This document shows, in pieces, positions 49,460 through 58,613 of a stretch of 64,000 bases of DNA; the stretch's first letter is position 1, and every line of letters begins with the position of its first letter. The position numbers and the translations under genes were made by a program. The DNA is from Sphingobium fluviale (GTDB lineage Bacteria > Pseudomonadota > Alphaproteobacteria > Sphingomonadales > Sphingomonadaceae): NCBI RefSeq assembly GCF_004122115.1, contig NZ_SBKP01000001.1, positions 186,001 through 250,000 on the forward strand. The letters run 5' to 3'. The notes beneath the pieces were generated by a model that saw only the letters and a list, made by a program, of their open reading frames with translations, searched no databases and was not told where the DNA came from.

Positions 49460-50263
49460 ATGAAACTGGCAAAATGGGCAAGCGCGGCGATTGCAGGCGC
49501 GATGATGGCGGCGCCGCCGGGGAACGCGGGGGCGGTCGTGCTATTGGATCAGTTGTCGCAGGTTCAGAATGCGCCGAGCAATATTACGGGCTTCTATGCC
49601 GCACCAGTAGGATATGCCGATCCAGTTATTTTTGGCTCTAGTCCTTTTACGGGCAGCCATTTTACATCAGCACAAAGCCTGACCGCGAACGCGACAGGGA
49701 CCCTTGACCATGTCGACTTCTCCGTATTCTTCAATTCTGCAGCTTTTGGTGTAGGTTCTGGCAACCTCACTCTCTCGCTGATTGACGGAGATTATGCTTC
49801 GGGCGCACAAAAGGTAGTTGGTCAAGCAGCATATGACTTGGCAGCTCTGCCAAATGTCGAGTTTGACGCTAATATTCTGAATTTTACTTTTCAGACCAGT
49901 TCTTTTAAATATCGAGTTAAACAAGGCCAGAAAATTAGCATCGTTTTCAGTACTGAATCAGCGAATACGGGCTTGATATATTTCAACGGAGGATATGCCG
50001 AGTATGATTTCAGTACAGGATCACCTGTTCTCTTGAACAGCTATCTTCCTAATTACGCCGGCGGTAAGCTAACTGTTTACTCGGATGGTAACGATGTCAC
50101 CAGCGCAATGGGCGTAGATAACGACCTGACCTTCGCCAGCTATGTGGATACGAGCAGCGGCGCCCCCGAACCCACGACATGGTCCCTCCTCATTCTCGGC
50201 TTTGGCGGCATCGGCGCGGCGATGCGGCGGCGGGTGAAGAGCGCTGCGGCGCTGGCGGCCTGA
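49460..50263 (+). CDS. PEPxxWA-CTERM sorting-domain protein
   Basis: A 267-residue exported protein. After a signal peptide (KWASAAIAGAMMAAPPGNAGA) comes a beta-rich, Ser/Asn/Gly-rich domain, and at the end APEPTTWSLLILGFGGIGAA plus basic residues. That tail is the PEPxxWA-CTERM signal, which is processed by exosortase and directs the protein to the surface. It is a mark of sphingomonads. The function of the ectodomain is unknown. GGGGGACAGC precedes the ATG. AT content is higher in the middle of the gene. Confidence 0.9.
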   Translation: MKLAKWASAAIAGAMMAAPPGNAGAVVLLDQLSQVQNAPSNITGFYAAPVGYADPVIFGSSPFTGSHFTSAQSLTANATGTLDHVDFSVFFNSAAFGVGSGNLTLSLIDGDYASGAQKVVGQAAYDLAALPNVEFDANILNFTFQTSSFKYRVKQGQKISIVFSTESANTGLIYFNGGYAEYDFSTGSPVLLNSYLPNYAGGKLTVYSDGNDVTSAMGVDNDLTFASYVDTSSGAPEPTTWSLLILGFGGIGAAMRRRVKSAAALAA

Positions 50264-50268
50264 CCCCA

Positions 50269-50316
50269 CCCCTCATCCTCGGATCGAGTCACCAGCCTCA
50301 ATCCGAGCCGAAGGGG
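50269..50316. terminator. Weak hairpin between convergent genes
   Basis: CCCCT (50269-50273) pairs with AGGGG (50312-50316), and TCGGAT (50279-50284) with ATCCGA (50300-50305). It has no clear T-run, so termination is only possible. Confidence 0.3.
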
Positions 50317-50331
50317 TAGGAGAATATAGCA

Positions 50332-51012
50332 TCAATCCCCCGTCGGCTTGGGCAGCAACAGCGCCAGCAATATCGCCCTGCACTCGCCGCAAATCACCCC
50401 GTCGATCACTTCGGGCCTGAACCTCCGCTGGAACGCGCGCACCGCTGCCTCCGGCTCCTTGATGTCATAGCCAAAGCGCTCCAGCGCCAGCATGAAGGCG
50501 CTGTCTGACCAGAGCGGGTCCATCAGGTGCTTGGTCGGGCGCGGCAGGGCGAGGCGCAGGCGCGCGAGGCGGCCCCAGGGAAACAGCTCGCCTGGGTCTT
50601 GCTTACGGCCCGGCGCGACATCCGAATGGCCGACGATATTGCCGCGCGTGATGCCGTGGCGCGTCACGATGTCGTGCATCAGCGGGATCAGCGCATCGAT
50701 CTGCGCGTCCGGAAAGGCGCGATAGCCCCATTCATGGCCGGGGTTGACGATCTCTATGCCGATGCTGGCGGAGTTGATGTCTGATATGCCGCGCCACCAG
50801 CTCTGCCCTGCGTGCCAGGCGCGATGCTCTTCCGCCACCATGCGCACGACCTCGCCATCCTCGGTCACGACATAATGCGCGGAAACCCTGGATTCCGGGT
50901 TGGCGAGCCAGTCTATTGCGCTCTGCGCATCGGGCATGCCAGTGTAATGCAGCACCAGCATGGAAACCGGCAGCTTGCGCACGTCATGATTGGGGGACGG
51001 CCGTTCTTTCAC
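50332..51012 (-). CDS. N-acetylmuramoyl-L-alanine amidase, AmiD/AmpD type
   Basis: A 226-residue zinc amidase that cuts the amide between MurNAc and L-alanine in peptidoglycan or its fragments. The first zinc His is in MLVLHYTGMPDAQSAIDWL, a further His in SAHYVVTEDG, and the last part of the site in IVGHSDVAPGRKQDPGELFPW. A peptidoglycan-binding-like tail follows (DIKEPEAAVRAFQRRFRPE). The start is a GTG at 51012 by homology (VKERPSPNHDVRKLPVS); no ATG fits. It follows cheR by 70 bases. Confidence 0.88.
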   Translation of the reverse strand: MKERPSPNHDVRKLPVSMLVLHYTGMPDAQSAIDWLANPESRVSAHYVVTEDGEVVRMVAEEHRAWHAGQSWWRGISDINSASIGIEIVNPGHEWGYRAFPDAQIDALIPLMHDIVTRHGITRGNIVGHSDVAPGRKQDPGELFPWGRLARLRLALPRPTKHLMDPLWSDSAFMLALERFGYDIKEPEAAVRAFQRRFRPEVIDGVICGECRAILLALLLPKPTGD

Positions 51013-51082
51013 CGGATGTTGTGCCCCTGTCCTGCCCTTGTTTCCATGCGATGATGCACAATGACGGACTGCGACGCAACGA

Positions 51083-51922
51083 TCAAGCGGGATCGACTCT
51101 CCGATACACTCCGCGATGCTCCGGGCTGGCGGTGAAATCTGTCGTGAGGCCGATTGTCGTCTCGCCTGCACCAAGCAATAGCGCCCCGCCCGATGCGCAA
51201 TAGCGCGCGAGGGCAGAGAACAGCGCGCGTTTGCGCTCCGCCGTGAAATAGAGCAGCACGTTACGGCACAGGATGAGGTCGTATGTGCCGGTGGGCGCCT
51301 GCGGGGCGACGAGATTATCGATGCGGAAGTCAATCATGCCGCGCACCGCCGGGCTGATGCGCCAGTCGTCGCCCTCCGGCTCCATCCAGCGCAGCATATC
51401 AGACACAGGCAGGCCGCGCTGCGCCTCCATCTGGGGGATCACGCCAGAGCGCGCCCGCGCTATCGCAGTGTGGGAAATATCGGTTGCAAGGATCTCTATC
51501 CGCCAGTCCGGCCAACGAGCGCGGTTGTTCTGGAACAGCATGCCGATCGAAAATGCCTCCTGCCCGGTCGAACAACCCGCACACCAGATGCGCAGCTGCT
51601 TCTCGCGCCCCAGCGCCTCGGCGTGGCGCATGGCGGCGGGGATGAGCTGATCGCCGATCAAGGCGAATATATGCGCATCGCGGAAGAAGCTCGTTTCGTT
51701 GTTGAGCAAGGCATCGACTGCCTGCGTGCCCATTGCGCCGCTCGCATCCGCGCGGATGGCGTCAGCCAGCGCATCCAGCGTTTTAAGCCCATGCGCGCGC
51801 AGCACCGGGCCGAGCGACGTCTCGATACGCCACAGCCGGTTTTCCGACAGGATCTGCCCGGTTCTCTGCTCCAGCAGTTCGGTCAGCATCCGCATGGCGG
51901 GGGTAAGGATGATTTCCTTCAT
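51083..51922 (-). CDS. cheR: Chemotaxis methyltransferase CheR
   Basis: A 279-residue enzyme that methylates glutamates on chemoreceptors with SAM. The N-domain has LLNNETSFFRDAHIF, the SAM loop is IWCAGCSTGQEAFSIGML with LATDIS after it, and the end is LLLGAGETTIGLTTDF. Its ATG overlaps the cheB stop by four bases. Receptor genes are not in the window. Confidence 0.96.
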   Translation of the reverse strand: MKEIILTPAMRMLTELLEQRTGQILSENRLWRIETSLGPVLRAHGLKTLDALADAIRADASGAMGTQAVDALLNNETSFFRDAHIFALIGDQLIPAAMRHAEALGREKQLRIWCAGCSTGQEAFSIGMLFQNNRARWPDWRIEILATDISHTAIARARSGVIPQMEAQRGLPVSDMLRWMEPEGDDWRISPAVRGMIDFRIDNLVAPQAPTGTYDLILCRNVLLYFTAERKRALFSALARYCASGGALLLGAGETTIGLTTDFTASPEHRGVYRRVDPA

Positions 51923-52998
51923 GCGCCCACCCCAGACTGCTCTTGCAGATAGCGCGGCATATCGGCGGGAGCGAGGCAGGCAGAGACCAGACCCGCGCGA
52001 GCTGCCGAACCGGGCATGCCCCAGACGGTACTGCTCGCCTCATCCTGTGCGATCACCGCGCCACCCGCCTTGACCAGCGCCTTGCTGCCTGCCGTGCCAT
52101 CGCGCCCGATGCCGGTGAGGATGATGCCGAGTGCGCCGCCGCCATAACAATCCGCCATGCCGGCAAACATCGGGTTCACCGAAGGCAGGGCGGAGGAGAA
52201 AACATCCCGCTCCGCGATCAGCCGCACGCGCACCTTGCCACCGTCGCGAATACACGAGAGGCTGGCCTCGCCGGGCGCAATATAGATATGGCCGGGGCGC
52301 AGCGCCTCTCCCTCGCGCGCCACGCTGACTGGCAGGTCGCACATACGCGCCACCTGCTTTGCGTAATGAGGGATAAAGGCGGCCGGCAGATGCTGGGTAA
52401 TGAGGATCGGCGCATCGGGTTTTGCCAGCCCCGCAGACAGCAGTTCCGCCAGCGCGTGAATGCCGCCGGTCGAAGCGCCGATGCCGACGCATTCCAGACG
52501 AAATCCTACCGGGAACGGGCGCAGTACCATGGGCCCGCCCTCTGCGTCGCGCGGCGCGCGTGCCGATGCGAGGCGGCGAATACGGCACAGAAGCTGCGCG
52601 GCAAACTCGCGGCCGGAGTGCCCGCTCGCAGGTTTGGCGAGCGCATCGCTCGCGCCAATCGAGAGCGCGGCTACGGCCGTCTTGCTGCCACGCTGGCAAT
52701 GAGAGGAAAGCATGATCACATGCCCGTCATGCGCCGCATCCAGCATATGGGGCAGAGCATCCAGCCCGTTACGCCCCGGCATTTCATGATCGAGCAGGAT
52801 GATGTCCACCCGCTCACGCGCAAGAAAGGCAAATGCCTCGTCCGGGCTGCCCGCACGGCAGACCAGCTCTATATCCGTCGCATCATTCAGTATGCCGCCA
52901 ATAACCGAGCGCGTGACCGCCGAATCGTCCACCATCAGCACCCGCACCGGAACCTTGGTTGGGGCGCTGGGCACATGGGCCGGTAAAATGGCGTTCAT
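51919..52998 (-). CDS. cheB: Chemotaxis methylesterase CheB
   Basis: A 359-residue response-regulator esterase. The receiver has LMVDDSAVTRSVIGG and phospho-Asp70 in IILLDHEMPGRNG; the catalytic triad is Ser in VGIGASTGGIHAL, His in LITQHLPAAFI and Asp in ILTGIGRDGTAGSKAL. It removes methyl groups from receptors when phosphorylated by CheA. It lies 35 bases from cheY and is coupled to cheR. Confidence 0.96.
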   Translation of the reverse strand: MNAILPAHVPSAPTKVPVRVLMVDDSAVTRSVIGGILNDATDIELVCRAGSPDEAFAFLARERVDIILLDHEMPGRNGLDALPHMLDAAHDGHVIMLSSHCQRGSKTAVAALSIGASDALAKPASGHSGREFAAQLLCRIRRLASARAPRDAEGGPMVLRPFPVGFRLECVGIGASTGGIHALAELLSAGLAKPDAPILITQHLPAAFIPHYAKQVARMCDLPVSVAREGEALRPGHIYIAPGEASLSCIRDGGKVRVRLIAERDVFSSALPSVNPMFAGMADCYGGGALGIILTGIGRDGTAGSKALVKAGGAVIAQDEASSTVWGMPGSAARAGLVSACLAPADMPRYLQEQSGVGA

Positions 52999-53033
52999 CG
53001 CCCGATCCTGAACGAAAAGCAGGCTATGCTGGC

Positions 53034-53396
53034 TTAGAGCACACCAACAATCTGAAGCTTGCTTTCCAGCGTGTCACGGTCAAACGGCTTCATCACATAT
53101 TCGTCCGCACCGGCATCGAGCGCGGCCTTGATATGGCCCAGCCCGTTTTCTGTGGTGCAGAAGATCACCTTGGGGCGGCTGCTATGCGTGGCAGTCAGCT
53201 GCTGAAGGAATTCCATGCCGCTCATCACCGGCATATTCCAGTCCAGCAGCACCACATCGTGATTGCCGCTCTGACACTGGCTCAGCGCTTCGCGCCCGTC
53301 ACAGGCCTCGCTGACCGTAATGTCGAGGGATTCGAGAATATGACGCGCGACCTTGCGAATGACCTTTGAGTCATCCACCACCAAGCAGTTTTTCAT
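53034..53396 (-). CDS. cheY: Chemotaxis response regulator CheY
   Basis: A 120-residue single-domain receiver. Asp8-Asp9, phospho-Asp52 (DVVLLDWNMPVMSGMEF), Thr81 or Thr82 and Lys103 (EYVMKPF) form the standard active site. Phospho-CheY binds the flagellar motor switch. It is between cheW and cheB in the operon. Confidence 0.95.
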   Translation of the reverse strand: MKNCLVVDDSKVIRKVARHILESLDITVSEACDGREALSQCQSGNHDVVLLDWNMPVMSGMEFLQQLTATHSSRPKVIFCTTENGLGHIKAALDAGADEYVMKPFDRDTLESKLQIVGVL

Positions 53397-53471
53397 AGCG
53401 GCTTTTCCTGAAAAGTTGGCCTTATTTCATGATTATAGGATACAAAGCTGAGCGAAAGGTAAACAGGTGGG

Positions 53472-53927
53472 TCAGGCTGCTTGCGCGGAGAGGCAGGAAT
53501 CGAGAAAACTCGCGAGCGTCACCACGAAATATGGCTCACCCCCTGTCTCGATCACGCCTCTGGCATAGGATTGCCAGGTCGGTTCTATCCTGCCGCATAT
53601 GGGGAGCGGCGCAGCTTCCACGGTTTGGATATCGTCTACCCTATCCACCAATATGCCATAACCATGGCCGCCGATCTCGCAGACGATGGCATGGCAATCG
53701 CCGTCATGCGCACGCGCATCATCGGGCAGCTGGCGCTCGCTGCGAACCAGAGTGGCTGCATCGATGATGGTCAGCACCCGGCTGCGCAAGGCCGCGAGGC
53801 CCGCGACATGCCCAGGCACCCCAGGAACCGGCGAAAGCTCGTGCAGCCGCACCACGGCATCCACCTCATCGGTGCTGATGGCGACAGCGGTGCCCGCGAT
53901 CCGTGCGAACAGATAAAGCGCGCTCAT
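53472..53927 (-). CDS. cheW: Chemotaxis coupling protein CheW
   Basis: A 151-residue adaptor linking receptors to CheA. It has the beta-barrel pattern of the family: LFARIAGTAVAISTDEVDAVV, SPVPGVPGHVAGLAALRSRVLTIID split over residues 32-56, and YGILVDRVDDIQTVE. The start overlaps the cheA stop by four bases. Confidence 0.93.
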   Translation of the reverse strand: MSALYLFARIAGTAVAISTDEVDAVVRLHELSPVPGVPGHVAGLAALRSRVLTIIDAATLVRSERQLPDDARAHDGDCHAIVCEIGGHGYGILVDRVDDIQTVEAAPLPICGRIEPTWQSYARGVIETGGEPYFVVTLASFLDSCLSAQAA

Positions 53928-56341
53928 GCCGTCACGCTCCCCCTGCCCAGCGCAGCAATAGCGCCAATCAGCGCATCCTGATCATAGCGATAGATGCTTG
54001 CGTCTTCCGGCCCGCCCGGCTGGCTGGCGCGGCGCAGGCGAACGACAGGGGCATCAAGCGGCATCGCCTCGGCCTGAGCATCGTCTAATGTCAGTACCAC
54101 GACATCGCCCTGCGCGGCTTCCATGTCCTTGCCTGCCCAGACCACCTCAAAGCCCGCCTGCGTCAGCAAAGGAGCCAGTATCTCGCGGTTCCACGGGTCA
54201 TCCGCATCGCCGATCAGGCAACGCGTGGGCTTGACAGCGCCCTCCGCAGGAATGTCCTGCATACCGGCGAGTGCCAGCAGCGCCATGCTGTCCACCACCT
54301 CGACCTGCCGACCATTGAGCAGCACCAGCCCTGCGACAAGGCCATGGCGGGCAGACATATCCAGCTCGGTAGACACATCCTCGATGTCCAGCACCATACG
54401 AATGGGATAGCATAGCTCGTGAAGATCATCGCGGATGCGCAGACATGTCACCTCGCGCATCCCTGGCTGACACTCGGCCTCGCCCACCGCGCGCGCGCAG
54501 TTGACGATGCGCCCGCCCAGCGTGACATAGGGCCGCCCGGCCGAAACGCCGAAATGATCGAGCGCGATATCCTCCACCCGCTCCACCAGCGAAAGCCGAA
54601 TGATCCGCTCCTCGCCGGACAGCTCAATATAGCGCAGGCCGCTATAGCTGGCGCCCTGCAAGGCTGCGCCGGCATGATCCTTGGCCGATTGTTCATTCGT
54701 CTCGAAGATCAGCGGCAGCTGCGCCACTTCGGCTATGCCGCCCGCGTCCAGCAGCAGCATTGGCTGGCCGTTATCCGGCAGAGTCATACCCGCATAGATA
54801 CCAGCCGCCATTACCATCGGCGCAGCAGGGCGGATCACCAGCTCCTCGTGGTTTTCCACGGCGGCGACGCCGAGGATATAGGGGTTTCCGCCAGTCGAAC
54901 GCACCAGCATCAGCGAGCGCGGCCCATGCCGCTCCAGCATCGGCATGCCGATCACCTCTTCCAGATCGATCATCGAATAACGGGTATCGCGGATCGTGGC
55001 GGTCTGGCCGCCGCCCAGCCGCGAAACGAAGACGGTGGGGTTATTGTCGTGCAAAATCTCCACGACCGCCGAGCGCGGAATAGCGAAGTTGATGCCGCCC
55101 GCATTCAGGATCAGTCCCGGAATGATCGTGAGCGTGAGCGGCACGCGCATCGTGATGGTAAGGCCGCGCCCCGGCTCGCTCGACAGCGAGATCAGCCCGC
55201 CGATCCGCTCGATATTGGCGCGAACGATGTCCATGCCCACGCCGCGCCCGGAAATCGCGGTAACGGCCTGGGCGGTGGAAAGACCGGGGGTGAAGATAAG
55301 GTCAAGCTTGGCCTGATCGCCTAGCAGCGCCGCTTCCTGCGCATTCATCAGCCCGGCGGAGACCACCTTGGCGACGACCGCATCGGTATTGATCCCGCGC
55401 CCGTCGTCCGCCACCTCGATCACGATCTGGCTGCCGGACTGGTGCGCCGATACCCGCAGCTGCCCTGCCTCGCGCTTGCCCGCCGCGCGGCGCTGTTCGG
55501 GCGTTTCTATGCCATGATCGATGCTATTGCGCACGATATGGGTGAGCGGGTCGATCACCGCCTCCACCATTTCGCGGTCCATCTCGACATCGCCGCCTTC
55601 GAGCACCAGCTCGATTTTCTTGCCCAGCTCGCGCGAGAGGTCACGCACCATGCGCGGGATTGCCATGAAGAGGCGGTCCACCCGCTGCATCCGCGTTTTG
55701 GAAATGGTGTCGCGCATATCGGCGATGCAGCTCGACAGGCGCTCGAACGCCGCCTCAAGCTCAGGCTCAGGCTCGGTCACGCGCAGCTTGCGCGACAGCT
55801 CGTTGCGCGCCAGCACCATATCTGACACGCCGTTCATCAGCTGATCGATCAGCATCAAGGGCAAGCGGATGGTCCGTGCGGCGCCGGGCAGGCGCGCCTG
55901 CGCCTCTTCATTATCGGCGTTGCCTGCATCCCCATCGCCACCACCCTGGCCGTGATCGCCACGCGATAGTGCAACGCACTGCCGCAGCGTGGCGATAATG
56001 ACCTCATCATCCTTGCGATCGAGCGTATCGCCAGATTCGATGGCGGCACACAGCTCTGCGATGCGATCCATGATCGCGAGCACGGCGGTGATCGTCGCGG
56101 CATCAGGCGTGCCCTCGCCGCCGCGCATTTCCGAGAGCACATCTTCCGCCGCATGGCTCAGCTTTTCAAAGCGCGGCAGGTTGAGGAAGCCGGAGCTGCC
56201 CTTGACGGTGTGAAAAAAGCGGAACAGCTCGTCGAGCCGGACGCGGTCAGACGGGTCCGCCTCCAGCGCCACCACTACATTGGCGAGCGCTTCCAACCCC
56301 TCCTGGGTTTCCGCTACGAAATCGGAAAGCAGTTCTTCCAT
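53924..56341 (-). CDS. cheA: Chemotaxis histidine kinase CheA
   Basis: An 805-residue kinase. Order: P1 phosphotransfer domain (His44 in RFFHTVKGSSGFLNL), a P2-poor linker, dimer domain, ATPase with IDHGIETPEQRRAAGK and DDGRGI and GRGVGMDIV, then a CheW-like P5 domain. It has extra C-terminal parts: a second CheW-like region (YIELSGEERIIRLSLVERV to VEVVDSMALLALAG) and a receiver-like tail (CLIGDADDPWNREIL) lacking a clear phospho-Asp. That is longer than E. coli CheA (654). A CtrA-type box lies 48 bases upstream. It is the first gene of cheA-cheW-cheY-cheB-cheR. Confidence 0.95.
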   Translation of the reverse strand: MEELLSDFVAETQEGLEALANVVVALEADPSDRVRLDELFRFFHTVKGSSGFLNLPRFEKLSHAAEDVLSEMRGGEGTPDAATITAVLAIMDRIAELCAAIESGDTLDRKDDEVIIATLRQCVALSRGDHGQGGGDGDAGNADNEEAQARLPGAARTIRLPLMLIDQLMNGVSDMVLARNELSRKLRVTEPEPELEAAFERLSSCIADMRDTISKTRMQRVDRLFMAIPRMVRDLSRELGKKIELVLEGGDVEMDREMVEAVIDPLTHIVRNSIDHGIETPEQRRAAGKREAGQLRVSAHQSGSQIVIEVADDGRGINTDAVVAKVVSAGLMNAQEAALLGDQAKLDLIFTPGLSTAQAVTAISGRGVGMDIVRANIERIGGLISLSSEPGRGLTITMRVPLTLTIIPGLILNAGGINFAIPRSAVVEILHDNNPTVFVSRLGGGQTATIRDTRYSMIDLEEVIGMPMLERHGPRSLMLVRSTGGNPYILGVAAVENHEELVIRPAAPMVMAAGIYAGMTLPDNGQPMLLLDAGGIAEVAQLPLIFETNEQSAKDHAGAALQGASYSGLRYIELSGEERIIRLSLVERVEDIALDHFGVSAGRPYVTLGGRIVNCARAVGEAECQPGMREVTCLRIRDDLHELCYPIRMVLDIEDVSTELDMSARHGLVAGLVLLNGRQVEVVDSMALLALAGMQDIPAEGAVKPTRCLIGDADDPWNREILAPLLTQAGFEVVWAGKDMEAAQGDVVVLTLDDAQAEAMPLDAPVVRLRRASQPGGPEDASIYRYDQDALIGAIAALGRGSVTA

Positions 56342-56388
56342 TCACCCGCTCGCGACACCTGTTCTCAGGCATGATCGAACAGCCATGG

Positions 56389-56403
56389 TTAATTCCGCGT
56401 TAA
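56389..56403. promoter_or_regulatory. Perfect CtrA box TTAA-N7-TTAA upstream of cheA
   Basis: TTAA at 56389-56392, seven bases (TTCCGCG), TTAA at 56400-56403. It matches the full CtrA recognition consensus of Caulobacter and lies 48 bases upstream of cheA, between cheA and chpT. It is the only perfect match I noticed in the window. Confidence 0.7.
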
Positions 56404-56423
56404 AAACGGGGAATAATCGGAAG

Positions 56424-57089
56424 TTATGTGGGCAAAACCGCGCCAAAAACCAGAGCCGGTTCGCCGGGGGCGGACAGCATCATCGAGCCGCCCGCGCGCT
56501 CAACCATCTGGCGCGCCATCCATGCTGCGGCGGAGCGGGATGTCACTGCATCGTCGCGCAACTGGCCGGAGAGCGCGGCGCGCAACTCCTCATCCAGCAC
56601 GATCTTTTGCCCCTGCCCGCGCACGGCCAGTTCGATGCCGCCGGGTTGTATCTCCACCCCTATATCGAGCTGTCCGCCGCGCACCAGCGCATCGCCCGCA
56701 ATCAGCGCGAGGTTGAGCAGCACTTTAACCGCGCGCTTGTTGATTGCCTCCTGCGGCACCAGCCAGCCAATCTTCACGCGGCCGGACGAAGCGAACATCC
56801 CTTCAATCGCCTGCCGCGCTTCCTCTGGCGGCACAGCGTCGCCATAGCCGCCAGCGGAACCGAAGGCCAAACGGAAGAATTTGAGCTTCGCCGCCGATGT
56901 CCGTGCGCTTTCTGCCAACAGATCGAGGCAGCGCGCCCGCATTTCCGGGTCGGTCTCGTCGGCCATCAGCTCCAGCCCGTTGTTGAACGCGCCGACCGGG
57001 CTCAAGAGATCGTGGCACAGGCGCGAACATAGCAGCGCCGCAAAATCCAGCGCCGGATCGCCCTGTTGCCCTGTTGACTGACTGCTCAT
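56424..57089 (-). CDS. chpT: Histidine phosphotransferase ChpT
   Basis: A 221-residue dimeric phosphotransferase. The His is in LLCSRLCHDLLSPVGAFNNGL, the mark of the family; the rest resembles a histidine-kinase ATPase fold that no longer binds ATP. In Caulobacter it passes phosphate from CckA to CtrA and CpdR. G-rich ribosome site before the ATG. It is upstream of cheA in the same direction with an 82-base gap holding the CtrA box. Confidence 0.93.
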   Translation of the reverse strand: MSSQSTGQQGDPALDFAALLCSRLCHDLLSPVGAFNNGLELMADETDPEMRARCLDLLAESARTSAAKLKFFRLAFGSAGGYGDAVPPEEARQAIEGMFASSGRVKIGWLVPQEAINKRAVKVLLNLALIAGDALVRGGQLDIGVEIQPGGIELAVRGQGQKIVLDEELRAALSGQLRDDAVTSRSAAAWMARQMVERAGGSMMLSAPGEPALVFGAVLPT

Positions 57090-57156
57090 CCCATCCCCCG
57101 AAAAATACTTCCCTTGGTCTTTGCCGCCATGCCGTCAGGGAAGCAAGCATTATGGG

Positions 57157-57567
57157 CTATTGCCCCTCCACTTCAAACCTATTTCGGGTGAAACGGCCAT
57201 GCAGCCCGTCTGTTCCTGCGCGCCACAACGCATAGCCTCCATTCGGTGCGCAGATGAGCCAGAGCGCGCCGGCAACATCCGCCATTGCTGCGTCACACAC
57301 CGATGGCTCGGTGTTTCCGCCGGGGTGAGAATGATAATGGCCCAGAATCTGCGCGCCGCCAGCGCGCGCGGCCCTGTGCGCAGCGATCAGCACGGCAGGG
57401 TCCAGCTCGAACCGATGGGCAGGATCGTCGGCAATATTGGCAGCGGGGCGCGCCTCGGTAATCCGCCCCTCCCCACCCAGAAGCAGGCCGCAAACCTCCA
57501 TCTCTGGCGCCGCTGCCGCCTGCGCCAAAATCTGCTCCAGCACATCTCTTGATATATGAACCACCAT
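57157..57567 (-). CDS. JAMM-fold metalloprotease-like protein (Mov34/MPN/PAD-1)
   Basis: A 136-residue protein with a full JAMM zinc motif: Glu in EVCGLLLGGEG and H-x-H-x7-S-x2-D in HYHSHPGGNTEPSVCDAAM. Bacterial members are thought to cut ubiquitin-like or MoaD/ThiS-type tails or to process other peptides. It lies alone between chpT and a divergent pseudouridine synthase gene. The start at 57567 (MVVHISRDVLEQIL) is likely; a GTG at 57573 is possible. Confidence 0.85.
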   Translation of the reverse strand: MVVHISRDVLEQILAQAAAAPEMEVCGLLLGGEGRITEARPAANIADDPAHRFELDPAVLIAAHRAARAGGAQILGHYHSHPGGNTEPSVCDAAMADVAGALWLICAPNGGYALWRAGTDGLHGRFTRNRFEVEGQ

Positions 57568-57605
57568 CCCCACATGGCTAGCCTATGGGGGAAGCAAGTT
57601 CCAGT

Positions 57606-58544
57606 ATGACAGCCATCGTAAACGAGGCTCTTTCCGGCGCACGGCTGGACAAGGCGCTCGCCGGGCTTGTGCCGGGCCTCTCGCGCGAGCGGCTGAAGGC
57701 GCTTATCCTGGATGGCCATGTATCGGGCAAGCGGGGCCAGCCACTGCGAGACCCGGCGCTGAAAGTAGCGGCAGGGCAGAGTTTTACCGTCACTCTGCCC
57801 GAAGCCGCGCCGGCCGAAGCGGTGGCGCAGGACATCCCGCTCGATATCGCCTACGAAGACGCGCACCTCGTGGTGGTGAACAAGCCCGCCGGCCTTGTCG
57901 TTCACCCGGCGGCGGGCAATCTCGATGGCACGCTGGTCAATGCGCTGCTGCATCATTGTGGGGGCCAGCTTTCGGGCATTGGCGGGGTCGCCCGGCCCGG
58001 CATCGTCCACCGCATAGACAAGGACACCTCCGGCCTGCTCGTCGTCGCCAAGACTGACGCGGCGCACGAGGGGCTTTCCGTTCAGTTCCGTGATCACAGC
58101 ATTGAGCGCCGCTATCGTGCCATTGTGCGCGGCCATCCGCGCCCGTCGTCAGGCAGGATAGAGACTTGGCTGGGCCGCTCCGATCATGACCGCAAGAAGA
58201 TGGCCGTGCTGCGCGAGGGGCGCGGCAAAAATGCCATCACCCATTACCGCACGATAGAAGCGCTTAAGGGCGCGGCGCTGGTGGAATGTCAGCTGGAGAC
58301 AGGCCGTACCCATCAGGTGCGCGTGCATATGAGCCATCTCGGCCACCCGCTGATCGGCGATCCGGTTTATGGCCGCGCTGGGCGGATGAAGTTTGGCAAT
58401 GGCGCCACCAAGCAAAGCTTTGGCCGGCAGGCGTTGCATGCCGCCGCGCTGGGGTTTATCCATCCTATAACGAAAGAACGGCTTGCGTTTGAAAGCGCAT
58501 TGCCCGCCGATATGCAGGAACTGTTAAGCCAGCTTCGCGTATAG
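57606..58544 (+). CDS. RluD-like pseudouridine synthase
   Basis: A 312-residue synthase with an N-terminal S4 RNA-binding domain (ARLDKALAGLVPGLSRERLKA) and the catalytic domain (GIVHRIDKDTSGLLVVAKT; Asp nucleophile). ETGRTHQVRVHMSHLGHPL follows. The architecture is that of RluD, which modifies helix 69 of 23S rRNA. The start is between ATG 57606 and ATG 57585; G-rich sequence falls between them. It is upstream of rpoH, a common pairing in this group. Confidence 0.9.
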   Translation: MTAIVNEALSGARLDKALAGLVPGLSRERLKALILDGHVSGKRGQPLRDPALKVAAGQSFTVTLPEAAPAEAVAQDIPLDIAYEDAHLVVVNKPAGLVVHPAAGNLDGTLVNALLHHCGGQLSGIGGVARPGIVHRIDKDTSGLLVVAKTDAAHEGLSVQFRDHSIERRYRAIVRGHPRPSSGRIETWLGRSDHDRKKMAVLREGRGKNAITHYRTIEALKGAALVECQLETGRTHQVRVHMSHLGHPLIGDPVYGRAGRMKFGNGATKQSFGRQALHAAALGFIHPITKERLAFESALPADMQELLSQLRV

Positions 58545-58613
58545 ACGGGGGCTGGCAGTGTGCAACGCCGCCGCCCACACGGGGACGGCAGAAAGGGACC
58601 AGGGTTAGAAAAC

